From positions 165,280-229,279 of the forward strand of contig NW_006768832.1 in assembly GCF_000204055.1 (NCBI RefSeq): a DNA stretch of 64,000 nt, written 5' to 3'. The notes beneath the pieces are model-generated. The model saw nothing but the letters and a program-made list of their open reading frames with translations, had not been told where the DNA came from and searched no databases. Positions 35,787 through 46,837 of the stretch are shown piece after piece. Numbering within the stretch: position 1 is the first letter of the stretch; every line of letters starts with the position of its first letter. Origin of the DNA: Melampsora larici-populina 98AG31 (taxonomy: Eukaryota; Basidiomycota; Pucciniomycetes; Pucciniales; Melampsoraceae). The translations under genes were made by a program, and so were the position numbers.

Positions 35787-36542
35787 TTTCGTTGTACAAG
35801 TTGCTTCCGGAAGCATTTGTACATATTCGAGTCATTTGATCCTTTTTTCTTTATATATGTATCTTTCATTGTACTTTCTCTGTACCCATGAAGAAGTGAT
35901 TTGATTACAAAACTTCTTCATCAATTCCTCATCCATATCTTTCAACGGAACTTGTTTAATCTTCATTTGTAAAGTAATATCTTGAATTAATATTCTTTTT
36001 GTCGGAATCCGTCTGCGCTGCCCGCTGTCCCTCGAGTACGCCTTCCAGAAAGCGCACAGTTCAGTGATCAAATGACTGAATCATGCGAGAGCACTTCAAC
36101 CCCGCATAAAGTGTAAAAAAACTATAATCGCAATAAATTTCCACTTCTGGTGAATGACATTATTACAATCTTTAAAGAAAATTATTATTCAAGTTTCCTA
36201 CAGAATGATTCGATTAGTTTATGTATAAGAGTATGAAATCAATAAAAGAACAGATCAGACAGAAACAAATAAATAAGAGTACGTCGAGAGATAATCTAAT
36301 TACAAACAAAGCAAAAATCTATTTTGGAAAGAAGTATATAAAACAATCCTAAGAAACACAGTTTGATTATTATTAGTTGAAGCTTCTTTACTATACAATT
36401 TGAATCAAGAGCAAAAAAAATTAAGCAACTCTTGTGATCTTCAATAGGTTTTCTTGACTAGATCTTTCGATCGAGCAATTGTGGGTATACCATAAACAAT
36501 TATATATACATCTAGTAGTAATACAAACTTGGAAAAAGATGA
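35787..36542. other. Convergent intergenic region
   Basis: AT-rich 3' flanks of the two convergent genes. Contains probable polyadenylation regions (AATAAA at about 36241) but no gene. Confidence 0.5.
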
Positions 36543-39151
36543 TCAATAGTGACGATCGTATGAACGTCTTTTAGATGGATCTGATAAGGTTTCGAATGCT
36601 TCTTGAAGCTGTAGACCACGCAATAAGAAATCAAAGAGAGGGAAATTACAGATTAGCTCTGAATAGATTAGATATGGAGATAGATCAAATGAGAGAGGGA
36701 TAGAGGGAAAGAAACTCGAACCTGTTGAAACACGTTGGTCGCACCACCTTTGTCGGGATGTAGTCTTCGACACAACGCTCGATAAGATCGTTTGAGTTCA
36801 GACGGCGTAACTGTATGAGAAACCTCAAGGATCTATACTCAACGCAAAGAGATATCAGTTCCACGATCCACATATTTTAAAGGATGAAATCAAGAAAACA
36901 TACAGCATAATATCCTTTAGGGTCCCTTGCTGAAACTTTAGGACGAGGTGGAGGTGCTTGACGAGGTGGACTAGATCGTCTCGAAGAGTTTCGCCCAGTA
37001 CTAGAGTTTCGAGACGAGTTATTACATTCTCGTTCGACCTCTCTGATCACAGCCGCTACATCAATCTTCAACCCTGTAGCCCATTGATCTTCTTTTAACA
37101 GTTTTGATATCTTTTGATAATCTTGCTGAGCTAGTTTCGTGTTTGATGAAGCGTTGTTAAATCTAGCTTGAGAAAGAAGTGCTCTGATTACATAAGTTCG
37201 ATATTCAGTTTCAAGCTGTTGCCGTCGTTCAAAGTTATAATCGAGATCTGCAAAGATATGACTAAGCATAGCCTGAAGTTTATGGTTCTGGATAGGTTGC
37301 TTTCGATTTGCTTGTTGTTGCTAAAGATGAAAAAGAAACAAATGAAGAAACGTCGTAGTTGAGATATAGTGATCTAATATATGGAAAGATGGAGTTCAGA
37401 ATGTTGCACTTACAAATACGAGGGCCTCACAAACTATTAATCGAAGTTCAACACGAAAGAGACGTTCCATTTTATCAAAAGAGTGCTCGAGTAATTGCTC
37501 GGCAGATTTAATAACTTGATTATGATCAGCCCGATCCATATTTTTGATTCGTGTCCAAGCATTCTTCAACACTTGAGCCCGACTCCGAATTTGACTAAAC
37601 ATAAAGAAAAGAAAAGTTAAAGGATTGTCAACAAAAGCTTCATATGAATCGAATCTTTCAAGTCGAACAAAATCTGTCTTCAGACTTACCCCAAACTAGA
37701 GTCTTCATGAGAGGCGAGAGAGCGATCAAAGGACAAGACGGCTTGCTCAAATTTTGCTTGAGCAAAATGAATTAAACCTTGGACTCGCTCTCGATCATAT
37801 TCAGGTAACTCTCCAGCTTGAGTGCATTGGCTGTCAAAAAGATTTAAATGCAAAAGCACCCCAAAATAAGTTCGTAGTTACTTTAAGACAAAAAGGGGAT
37901 TGGAAAACCTTACAGGAAAATCTCATAAGCCCCACTTCCATCACCCATGCGAGCTTTAACCTCAGCCTTCCAACAGATCAAAACTTCTGGAAGTTTTTGA
38001 GGAGAATTTGAATTACTATGAACATAACCCCAACCCATCCACATTTTTTCAATTGAAGCAATCGCATCAGCCAACATAGTCCAATTAGCCAATAACTTTG
38101 ATCTTTCTACACATCCGACTGCCTCTTTCAACATATTAATTCGACTGATCAAAGATGACATCTCAGGATAGAGTGGATGAAGATAATCAATAAAGACAGA
38201 AGAAGTCGGTTTACTAAGATGTTCAATAGCTTCGTTCGCTTCAATAGGTTTCAATAAAGCTAACTGACATTTCACCAATCTCAAGACTCGTTTACCTAAT
38301 GTTGATCTTAATGAGTCAGACAACCAAACAGGTAAATGAGTGGATTTTAAAGATTGAAGTAGATCTGCCGCTGCTGGAGTGAATTCTTTGAGAGCCATAT
38401 AGGCTGAGGCTCGATTAGCGAGTGAGGTGGTGATACCTGGATGAGCTTGTTGATGAGGTTGATATTCGACTGGGTAAGCTTGAATGGCTTTGGTATATAG
38501 CTGAACGGCACCCTTCAAAGAGATCCATAGGTTTCAATATAATGCAACAGGAGAAAATGAGAAAATGAGTTGATGAAATTGTAAACTTACGGTATAATTT
38601 TTTTCTTGATATAGATTGTTTCCAGCGACTCTGAATCGATCGGCTCTGCCTACTTTTTCAGCATATAGAGCTGAAGTTGGAACACCAGGTACGAAGTTTG
38701 GTAAATTTAATTCCATTGAAGCAGATCTACTTGAAATTGATTTAGATTGACTTTTGATTGAATTTCTAGCAGATGAAAGATGAGAATAAGGTTTGGTTCG
38801 ATTAAGAGAAGAGGATTCAGGATCGGATGGGTGTTCGTAATTCGAAGATCTCGAACGTTTTGAACGTTGATCGGAATCAGGACTGGTTCCTCTTTGTCTT
38901 TTGTTTAGGTTTGAATGAGATGGATTGAGATCTTCTTCGATTTCCATTGGCTCTGGTTCTTGATTTGATTGATGATGGTGAGATGAATCTGGTTGATGTC
39001 GTCTACGAGAAGAAGAAGAAGAAGAGTTTGAATGATCTAATCTCATTCTTTTTGAAGGATGTGGTTGAGAGTGTTGGTAGGTTAGTTCGATTTCTGGAAC
39101 TGATGAACTTGATTTCTTTCTAGAATGTTTGAGTCTGATTTGATGAGTCAT
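36543..39151 (-). CDS. TPR co-chaperone with C-terminal J domain (DNAJC7-like)
   Basis: Hsp70 co-chaperone. Seven minus-strand exons (39151-38591, 38512-37914, 37830-37690, 37594-37414, 37320-36904, 36832-36722, 36608-36543) give 691 aa. N-terminal 150 residues are charged and low-complexity (Ser/Arg/His-rich), perhaps disordered. A TPR array follows, with motifs such as GAVQLYTKAIQAYP and SLANRASAYMALKEFTPAAAD, like DNAJC7/TPR2. At the very end is a J domain: DPKGYYAILEVSHTVTPSEL, the HPD motif in RRLHPDKGG, and AFETLSDPSKRRSYD. TPRs probably bind Hsp70/Hsp90 C-termini while HPD stimulates Hsp70 ATPase. The protein stops right after the J domain. A start at 39187 is possible in frame, but 39151 is preferred. 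An intron splits the J domain before helix II. Confidence 0.88.
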
Positions 39152-39920
39152 TCTTGAGATGAGATGAGATGAGATGAGATATCGCAAATGGGTATATTGG
39201 ATGCTGGTAAATGGTAAGTACTTTCTTGCAATTTTCTTATTTCGTTTGACAATTGATTATGTAAACCGGATTAAGTATACTTAGCCACTTAAGTCTTTAC
39301 TGCTTGATCCAGTCTAAACTGAAAATCAGAAACCACTTTGGCAACTGAACCATCCTCTCACTGTTAACTGAAAATTACTTTCCAACTTCATCATCATCAT
39401 CAAATAAACCATCTTCCTGCGCTTGCGTGTTGCGTATTGCAGGTTTCAGGTTGAGCTTCATTCCAACTTACAATTCAAAAATAATTACCAAAATTGTCAG
39501 TAGAGTAAACCAATCATCAATTGCACCCCCGCAAAATCGAAATTTGAGTCTTCGACTTAAAGATGCCACACTTAACATCAATGTTAGGCCACAATACATA
39601 GACAGGCAAAATCCTTAGATTTGGCTTAATCTAGATATATCCAAGCGAAGTCGCAAAATGTAATTTTTTTTTTTTGGGATCTCCGAGCTTCGGACCCAGG
39701 GCTTAAGGCCTAAGCTAAGTACTTAGTTAGGGGTTTAGGGCATACTTAAGTACTTAAAGCTATGTCCTTAAGCTGCTATGGTGCCTACTGTATGTTGCTA
39801 GGTATCTTATGCACTTAGATACATAGGCTGGTGTTGGCTCAGCATTTTGCTCGACTTTGGACGTTCGATCACCTTGCTTGAGACGTATCATTGCAAGGCA
39901 CATTGATCCTTGACCAACAA

Positions 39921-39941
39921 GAGAGAGAGAGAGAGAGAGAA
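39921..39941. repeat. (GA)n microsatellite
   Basis: About ten uninterrupted GA units. Confidence 0.9.
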
Positions 39942-40351
39942 AAACCACCTACCTAAATTCGCAACTTCTTGTATTGTTGAATGATATTTACTGTCGTGGC
40001 TGTGGAGCGATGACATCGACTCTCAATGCGGCATTCCTTGGAACACATTGATGGGAAGAATACAACTTCACAACCGTGGCAGCATCAACACTGTTGTATC
40101 CTTGCCTGAAATCAACTATGTGTCAGTAGGAACAAGCCTAGTCAGAAAGGAAGAGAACCTACGCATATGCTGAATGCTGCCTATCGATCTTTCAAAAGTA
40201 TCTCCGGATGGTCAAAACTGGGCATGACTTCCGTGATTTCTCGAATAGGTTCTTGGAATCTGCAAAACCTTTGCATTCCCGAGAGTGCTTTCGATATTCT
40301 AAAGAACAATGTAATGTTAGCCCAGCTTCCAGCTCCAACCCCTAAGCCAAC

Positions 40352-40368
40352 CCCTAACCCTAACCCTA
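40352..40368. repeat. Short telomere-like CCCTAA motif
   Basis: CCCTAA occurs in tandem here (almost three units), preceded by imperfect CCCCTAA(G) units from about 40339. It matches the fungal telomere unit TTAGGG on the other strand, but it is too short to prove a telomeric origin. Confidence 0.5.
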
Positions 40369-40743
40369 CGCACATTTTTTTCTCAAATCTCAAAGATTTC
40401 GGACCCGGGACCTATGCGGGGGGGACCTGTTACACATTCTTGACTTTACCCACTGTATATCAGGAGGAAACCATACATTAAACCATCCAATTTCCAAACC
40501 TATCCAAAGTCAACAAACAGGGAGGTACGCATATGTCAAGTAGGAATTTCTTCTTGATACATAATTATCCTCAGGATTTACCAAAAAGAGCCCCCAAAGA
40601 TAGACCTTGAGGGGCTTGCATATCATCTCTGACACACCACTAAACCAATCACGTTTACAAAAAAATATGGTCTTACGGTTGCCTTTTAGACCTTCACAAC
40701 CATCTTCATTCTTATTACTGAACAAAAGAGCCGTATTCCAAAA

Positions 40744-40785
40744 GGATCCCACTAAATCTAGCCCGGTGTCCGATATCCGGCGCCC
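40744..40785 (+). repeat. Left terminal inverted repeat of the MULE
   Basis: Pairs with 52385-52427 in inverted orientation with about 35 matching positions. It overlaps a perfect 14 bp hairpin (arms 40760-40773 and 40795-40808, AGCCCGGTGTCCGA) that the right end lacks. Confidence 0.8.
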
Positions 40786-40901
40786 CATATCGGTTCGGAC
40801 ACCGGGCTCTGAGCATATTAACGCCCTTATAAAAGATTGGTAGGGCGCAAAGGGGGGGGCTCATCGTTTTACACCCCCCCAAACCATCAAAACCACCTTA
40901 T

Positions 40902-42113
40902 ATGCCCCAAAAACGACCGCCAGACAATGGCGGTGGGGACCCGGATCCCCATCCCTCAAAAAACCCGGCCAGAACTTCGAACGAAGTGGATTCGATGATG
41001 AGCGAGATCAATTCTTTCTCATCAGGTATTCCAACAACTAACAATGGATTAGTCCAACTCATGCTCAAGATGATGGAAACGATCAACCAGTTGAACAATA
41101 CGATCAACGAAATGCGTGAAGAAATCCGAATGCTTAAAAACAAACGCCAGCCTGCCCCAGCTAAAACGCCTCCGTCTACGACCCCACAACCTATACCACC
41201 TAGACCTACTGCTTGGATGAACCCATACCCAAAGAAGACCACAAATATGACCCAAACCCCGAAGGCCCCTCCAAAGAACTCAGAGATCCACAAATTCAAA
41301 GCTGCTACACTGATCATGCACGTTAAAAAAGACTCAGAGCCATTCAAAGGCCTTTCAAACTTAACGATTGTGGAAAAAATCAACACGGCATTAGAATCGA
41401 TCAATGCAAAAGTCAATGACACCCCTGTTAGAATCAAGTGCGCGGCGCTCATGAAATCGGGAGATGTCCTAATGACTATGGATAACCGGCTGATGAAGAA
41501 CTGGCTCTTGGAGAACAAGCACCGATGGACGAAACTAGCCCATAACGATTTCAAAACAACTCAAACCCGCTACCCCATCCTTTTCAACTATGTACCGGCT
41601 GAGATCGACGTACAACATTCAAGCTTTCTCATCAAATTAAGTGAACAAAACGATATTCCTCTCGAAGCGCTACACTCAGCTAGGTGGATCAAAAACCCAG
41701 AAGACACAAAGAAGAAACACGGTACAGTTGTAATCAACTTGGTCGATAAATCACTTTCACAAAAGATAGAAAAAGGTGGATTGAACTGTGATGGAAACAG
41801 GTTAAAAAGCAAGAATTATGTACAAGGGCCTACTATGTGCTTTAATTGTCTAGATTTAAATCATACTCACTCATCTTGCAAATTCACTGCTCATTGTGCT
41901 AAGTGTGGTGACCCACATAACTCGAAAGACTGTGCTAACAACGATGTTAGCCAGAACTGTGCCCGATGCGTCAATTTTGATGCACAAAGAACTAATTCTC
42001 AAATTGATAGATTTCTCCCCAAATATGCCCATTCCCCCAAAAGCTTAACATGCCCGCTGAGGAACACTCGCTTTCAAATTACTAAACCAATAATAACAGA
42101 AGATGAGTCATAA
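40902..42113 (+). CDS. LINE ORF1, nucleic-acid-binding Gag-like protein
   Basis: A 403 aa protein expected to coat LINE RNA in a ribonucleoprotein. N-terminus Pro-rich, with a predicted coiled-coil-like stretch at about residues 45-85 (LMLKMMETINQLNNTINEMR). The C-terminal third has Cys/His zinc knuckles: CFNCLDLNHTHSSC followed by CAKCGDPHNSKDC, then a Cys-rich tail. ATG 40902 is the first start after the putative 5' end. Its stop codon overlaps the ORF2 start by 11 nt, which suggests termination-reinitiation coupling. Confidence 0.9.
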   Translation: MPQKRPPDNGGGDPDPHPSKNPARTSNEVDSMMSEINSFSSGIPTTNNGLVQLMLKMMETINQLNNTINEMREEIRMLKNKRQPAPAKTPPSTTPQPIPPRPTAWMNPYPKKTTNMTQTPKAPPKNSEIHKFKAATLIMHVKKDSEPFKGLSNLTIVEKINTALESINAKVNDTPVRIKCAALMKSGDVLMTMDNRLMKNWLLENKHRWTKLAHNDFKTTQTRYPILFNYVPAEIDVQHSSFLIKLSEQNDIPLEALHSARWIKNPEDTKKKHGTVVINLVDKSLSQKIEKGGLNCDGNRLKSKNYVQGPTMCFNCLDLNHTHSSCKFTAHCAKCGDPHNSKDCANNDVSQNCARCVNFDAQRTNSQIDRFLPKYAHSPKSLTCPLRNTRFQITKPIITEDES

Positions 42114-45100
42114 AAGCCCTCAAGTAACCCCAACCCCAGCACCAATGGACGACAAGCCAACACAAGACCTTAATTCATCAGACTTACCAACTCAATTTAA
42201 TAACTTTTCTATTCTTCATTTCAACTGTAATAAATCCTCTCATGTTACCCTAGAAGTGCTTACTCAAACTCAGTACACTGTACTTGCTTTGCAAGAACCT
42301 TGGTTTAACCCATGCAACCTAAGCTTCCCAACACACGAATCCTGGCACCAAATATCAGCATACGACTACCACCCTACCTCATGGGAAGACCGCCCTAGAG
42401 TAGTTTTATACATCTCTAAACTAATCCGCTCGACCCAAATCTCAGTCCTTCCAAGCTCTAATGACATAATACTTGCGGTAGACATCAAGATGCCCAACTC
42501 TCAAACACCCCAATTACGAATCTTATCTTGGTACAATCCCCCAGGATCAATGAGGGGATTGGCCTCACTAGAAAGGTGGCTTTGTAGCCACTATGACCGC
42601 CGCATCCCTACCGTACTCACGACGGACTCAAATCTACAACACCACTACTGGAACCCCCCAAACTACAACAAAACAGACGCTCAAGCGAAGAAGCTATTAC
42701 ACCTATGTGGTACCAAAGGATTGAAACTCGCCTCCCCTAGGGGCACCCCCACTAGATTCTCACCCAACACAAATCCCACTACCATCGACCTGATATGGAC
42801 AAGCTGGAACCTCACGGAAAAAGTGGCTGGATGCAAAGTGGTGCAAGAAGAAAGCGCCTCGGATCACCTACCAGTAGCTATAATCCTCGATCTTCAACTC
42901 ATTCCCCCTGTCCTTGAACATATCTCATTAAAACTTACTGACATAGACGTTGATTTGTTCCACAGTAAGATCCGCAATGGCCTATCCCTACTCCCACCAG
43001 TGTACTTGTCAAAAAATGATATTAACTCCGGTACTATTACACTTTCTAAACTCATTCTTGATTCAGCACAAGAACAAGGGAAAAAAGTCAAAACCAACCT
43101 AAGGAAGTACAAAAACTGGTGGGATAAGGAACAACTCGACCCGATCCTCAAGAACCGAAACCGAGCTCGAAGATGGATGATCAAATCAAACCTCCCTGAA
43201 GCCCACAAGTGCTATCAGGAATGGCAAGAATTTTTCAAATCCAAAGTTCTCACTGCCAAAGCAAATCACTGGAAAAATTTCTTAGCCAGCAGTTCAGGTA
43301 ATACCACATTCAAAGCTTTCAAATATGCGAAACCCGTAGCGTCTGGGGAGGTGGCCCCTCTATTTCAACAAGACGGAACAGTAACGACCAACAAGAACAC
43401 CCAAGCCGAGCTATTATTCTATGGTACATCTGTTGCCCATGTGGAGGCCGACTTGTCTGACATCCCGACCAATTGTCGCCTCCCTACCGACCCCCCCAGA
43501 CTCCAACACCCAATATTGAATATCGACGAACTTAGGAGAATCGTGGACAAGTCCCCCAACAAGAAAGCCAACGGTGGCGATGAACTCTCGAACGAATTGA
43601 TCAAACTTGCTCTCCCAGCGATTGAAGTAGCACTATGCAAATTATTCAACGCCTGCTTCGATTTCGGTTTCTTCCCGGATGCGTGGCGCTCAGCAGTTAC
43701 CATCATCATCCGAAAGGGTGGTAAGGACAATTACTCTGAGCCTAACTCTTATAGACCAATCGCACTATTAAGTTGCTTAGGTAAAGTCTTGGAAAAGATA
43801 ATCACGAGTAGGATGACTTACTGGGCTGAGAACTTTAAGGTAATCTCCCCCTGTCATATGGGTGGTAGACAACAACACAGTACAGACGACGCCTTAGTCA
43901 TCTTGATGTCGTGGATAAAAGACAAATGGCGGAAGAACAAAGTGGTCACAGCTCTTTTCTTGGACGTCAAATCAGCATACCCGTCCGTACACCGCGAACA
44001 ATTACTTCACATCCTCAGACAACACAACTGCCCTCTATACCTGATACATCTTATTCAAGGTTTCCTATCCGAAAGAACGACAAACCTCCGTCTCCAAGAC
44101 TTTCTCTCAGAATCTTTCAGTATTGAAAATGGGTTGCCTCAAGGCTCCCCGCTTTCAGTGATCTTATATATAATCTACAATTCGGGCATCTTAGGCAAAG
44201 AACCCCCCAGCCCAAACTCAGACAACCTCTCTCTAGGGTTTATAGATGACATAGTTCATGTAGTAGCGGATAACTCATTCCAAAACAATCTAATCCGACT
44301 CAATTCACATGCAGAAAGATCTTTAGAATGGGCAGCTCGTCACGGGGCCATTTTCGATAAGAAAAAAGCCCAACTCATGCATTTCACAAATAAGAGAAAC
44401 TTAGTTCACCCGCCATTCAACTTTGGGAATATTATTCTAGCTCCAAAGAACGAAGTTAAATGGCTAGGTTTATGGCTAGACCCCAAGCTCACGTTTAACA
44501 GCCACCTGCATCATGTCAAGAAAGCAGCCGACTTTACGATCCAACAGTTCATCAGACTTAACAGATGTTATTCAGGTCTTGCCACTAAGGAGATCAAGAG
44601 ATTGATCACAGCAATACTGATCCCTAGAATCCTTTATGGAAGTATTGCTTGGCTAACGCAGAAAAACCTCAAAAAAGCCTCAAAAATTCTAGACACGGCT
44701 CAAAACGCGGCAAACCGAGTGGCGATAGACGCTTTCAAAGGCTCCTCGATTGAAATGATGATGCATGATGTGTATATGCCGCCCTTTACACGTACTGCAA
44801 TTCGAAGCCACCACAACTTCCTTCTCAAAAGATGCTCAGCACCGGATGACCACCCAACAAGAATTTTCATCGAATATGAACTTAAAACGGAACCTAAAAC
44901 AATTCGAGGCCCAATCCAAGATGTCCTATGGAAACAGGACTTCAACGTTTTAGCTAAAGAAGATATTGAAATTATTTACCCCCATCCCATCGCGCCATGG
45001 TCTAACAACATGGGTGAAATTTTTAACCTTAGCTTATCAAAGGAAGAAGCGAAGAAACGCATAGCTAACCAAATCAAACAAGAAGAAGACGAAAATGATG

Positions 45101-46026
45101 CGCTGGTCATCTTCACGGATGGGTCAGTGACACAAGAAGGTGGGGGCGCAGCGGCGGTCTCCTCATCTATCAGCCGCACCAAAGCAGTCCTCTACCACAA
45201 ACACTTTTCCAACCATGAGATGGAACTACTAGGACTCCTCCTAGCGACGGAACTGGCCAACGAATGGTTCAGACAACAACACCCCCGACCTCAAGCAGTA
45301 GCCTTTTTTAGCAACAATCAAGGAGTAATTCAATTGTCGCACAACATTCCTAAGGCTACTTCGGGCCAACACATTTTAATCCAGATTCGAGCCCAACTCA
45401 GAAGACTTCCAGAGAACACCAAGATCCACTTCTATTGGACCCCAGGTCACAAAGACGTAGAACTCAACGAACTAGCCGATCAACTGGCTGGTGAATCAGC
45501 TACCAACCAAACAGATCCAATGACTCTAAGGACAAGTCTTGGTAGCCTGAAACGGCGAACAAAAGCAATTACTAATGTTAAACTTTTTCCCTTCAAGCCA
45601 GGTAACAAACCGTACAATAGCGACCCAAAACTAACATCACAAGGTTTGGAAAACCTAGAGAAGGGTGCAACCGCAGCTATTTTCCAATTAAGGACAGGAC
45701 ACAGCCCGCTTAATGGTCATCTCTTTAAGAGAAACATAGTTGGTTCCCCTCTTTGTGATAAATGTGGCACGATTGAAAACACTCACCACTTTTTATTGTA
45801 TTGCAGAAAATATTCGAAAGCTCGCAAAGCCATGAGATCTAGAATCAAGGAGGAGAAAGTCAAAGTTGACTGGAACAACTCCACCAAGTTATTGGATACA
45901 CCTAAAGTTTTTCCCTTTTTAGCAGACTTTATCTTAAAAACTAAACGATTTGTACATGTCCGTTCTTACTTACAGGAACCAGACCAAGGAGATCGGCCCC
46001 GGAGCAAGGGAAGGAGGCGACGATAA
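42103..46026 (+). CDS. LINE ORF2: endonuclease, reverse transcriptase, RNase H
   Basis: A 1307 aa protein for target-primed reverse transcription. N-terminal APE-type endonuclease: HFNCNKSS, LALQEPWF, TTDSNLQHHYWN and a terminal SDHLP motif. The RT domain follows: SYRPIALLSCLGKVLEK, LDVKSAYPSV, NGLPQGSPLSV and the catalytic box GFIDDIVHV (IDD instead of the common ADD). The RNase H domain begins IFTDGSV and includes NHEMELLG, but the third acidic position reads FSNNQG instead of SDNQ. A C-terminal zinc motif CDKCGTIENTHHFLLYC ends the protein. The domain set fits the I/Tad1 group. No internal stops. Confidence 0.93.
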   Translation: MSHKSPQVTPTPAPMDDKPTQDLNSSDLPTQFNNFSILHFNCNKSSHVTLEVLTQTQYTVLALQEPWFNPCNLSFPTHESWHQISAYDYHPTSWEDRPRVVLYISKLIRSTQISVLPSSNDIILAVDIKMPNSQTPQLRILSWYNPPGSMRGLASLERWLCSHYDRRIPTVLTTDSNLQHHYWNPPNYNKTDAQAKKLLHLCGTKGLKLASPRGTPTRFSPNTNPTTIDLIWTSWNLTEKVAGCKVVQEESASDHLPVAIILDLQLIPPVLEHISLKLTDIDVDLFHSKIRNGLSLLPPVYLSKNDINSGTITLSKLILDSAQEQGKKVKTNLRKYKNWWDKEQLDPILKNRNRARRWMIKSNLPEAHKCYQEWQEFFKSKVLTAKANHWKNFLASSSGNTTFKAFKYAKPVASGEVAPLFQQDGTVTTNKNTQAELLFYGTSVAHVEADLSDIPTNCRLPTDPPRLQHPILNIDELRRIVDKSPNKKANGGDELSNELIKLALPAIEVALCKLFNACFDFGFFPDAWRSAVTIIIRKGGKDNYSEPNSYRPIALLSCLGKVLEKIITSRMTYWAENFKVISPCHMGGRQQHSTDDALVILMSWIKDKWRKNKVVTALFLDVKSAYPSVHREQLLHILRQHNCPLYLIHLIQGFLSERTTNLRLQDFLSESFSIENGLPQGSPLSVILYIIYNSGILGKEPPSPNSDNLSLGFIDDIVHVVADNSFQNNLIRLNSHAERSLEWAARHGAIFDKKKAQLMHFTNKRNLVHPPFNFGNIILAPKNEVKWLGLWLDPKLTFNSHLHHVKKAADFTIQQFIRLNRCYSGLATKEIKRLITAILIPRILYGSIAWLTQKNLKKASKILDTAQNAANRVAIDAFKGSSIEMMMHDVYMPPFTRTAIRSHHNFLLKRCSAPDDHPTRIFIEYELKTEPKTIRGPIQDVLWKQDFNVLAKEDIEIIYPHPIAPWSNNMGEIFNLSLSKEEAKKRIANQIKQEEDENDALVIFTDGSVTQEGGGAAAVSSSISRTKAVLYHKHFSNHEMELLGLLLATELANEWFRQQHPRPQAVAFFSNNQGVIQLSHNIPKATSGQHILIQIRAQLRRLPENTKIHFYWTPGHKDVELNELADQLAGESATNQTDPMTLRTSLGSLKRRTKAITNVKLFPFKPGNKPYNSDPKLTSQGLENLEKGATAAIFQLRTGHSPLNGHLFKRNIVGSPLCDKCGTIENTHHFLLYCRKYSKARKAMRSRIKEEKVKVDWNNSTKLLDTPKVFPFLADFILKTKRFVHVRSYLQEPDQGDRPRSKGRRRR

Positions 46027-46086
46027 GGACTAAGGATTCTTTGTTTCTCATTCTTATTTTATCTTTTCACTCAAAACGCTACCATC

Positions 46087-46620
46087 GAGCTGTTCAATCC
46101 CCATGTGGGTTCGGTTGAAATCCCACCTCCGAGACAGTCTCCCATACCAACGAGCTGCTCAATCCCAAATATAGGGCTCGGCTAGGATCATCACCTCCGA
46201 GGCAGTCTCAATTCGAGCTAGCAGAGCTGTTCAATCCCCTTAGAAAGGGTTCGGTTAGGAACTCGTCCTCCGAAACAGTCTCAACAAATGCTATCTGAGC
46301 CGTTCAATCCCCCAGAAAGGGTTCGGCTGGTACTCCACCACCGAAACGGTCTCACCAACACAAACCTGAGCTGTCCAATCCCCTTAGAAAGGGTTCGGTT
46401 GTACACCACCTCCGAGACGGTCTCCCAAGGGTTTTTAAAAAAAAAAAAAAAAAGCGAAAAACCTGAGCTGTCCAATCCCCTTGGAAAGGGTTTGGTTAGG
46501 AATATCACCTCCGAGACGGTCTCCCAAGGGTTCTTTTTATAAAAACCAGAGCTATTGAATCCCCTTAGAAAGGGTTCGGGCAGGATCATCACCTCCGAGA
46601 TAGTCTCATCAAAGTTTTTC
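46087..46620 (+). repeat. Tandem repeats in the LINE 3' region
   Basis: Seven imperfect units of about 65-95 bp start with GAGCTGTTCAATCCCC or a close variant at about 46087, 46152, 46224, 46297, 46368, 46465 and 46549. Each continues with AAAGGGTTCGG and ends near CTCCGAGACGGTCTC. Two later units contain A-runs (46438-46453 and 46621-46634), as if old poly-A tails had been incorporated. The repeats may serve as the reverse-transcriptase recognition region. Confidence 0.9.
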
Positions 46621-46801
46621 AAAAAAAAAAAAAAGTTTTCTTAAAAAGTAAATTAAAAAGTGTAGATATAAATTATCTGGATGTCCTAGAAGTCAACAAA
46701 TTCCCTTGCTCCGACTAGATGGCCGCTTCTCTTAGGTAAACTAGTTCCTTCTCTTTCTTAACTTGTTCAGTTAGTGTTTTATGCAATAAAGGCTCAATGC
46801 A

Positions 46802-46834
<33 letters not shown>

Positions 46835-46837
<3 letters not shown>

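Larger units (their letters stand above)
39152..40743. other. Intergenic DNA upstream of the J-protein and before the MULE
   Basis: No gene. Contains the J-protein promoter, a poly-T run (39666-39675), a TTAAG-rich palindromic area (about 39700-39775), a GA microsatellite and a short telomere-like motif. Frames present are short and unrecognised. Confidence 0.45.
40862..46834 (+). mobile_element. Full-length Tad1/I-type LINE
   Basis: Non-LTR retrotransposon with a 40 bp leader, two overlapping ORFs, a 3' region of tandem repeats and a 29 nt poly-A tail (46806-46834). GGGGGGCT occurs immediately before the proposed start (40854-40861) and immediately after the tail (46835-46842), consistent with a target duplication, though the G-run makes this weaker. 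Both ORFs are open over their whole length, so the insertion looks recent and younger than the MULE that contains it. Confidence 0.88.

Noticed and set aside
40898..41554. 218-codon minus-strand frame opposite LINE ORF1
   Set aside because: Shadow of ORF1. The zinc-knuckle coding strand is the plus strand.
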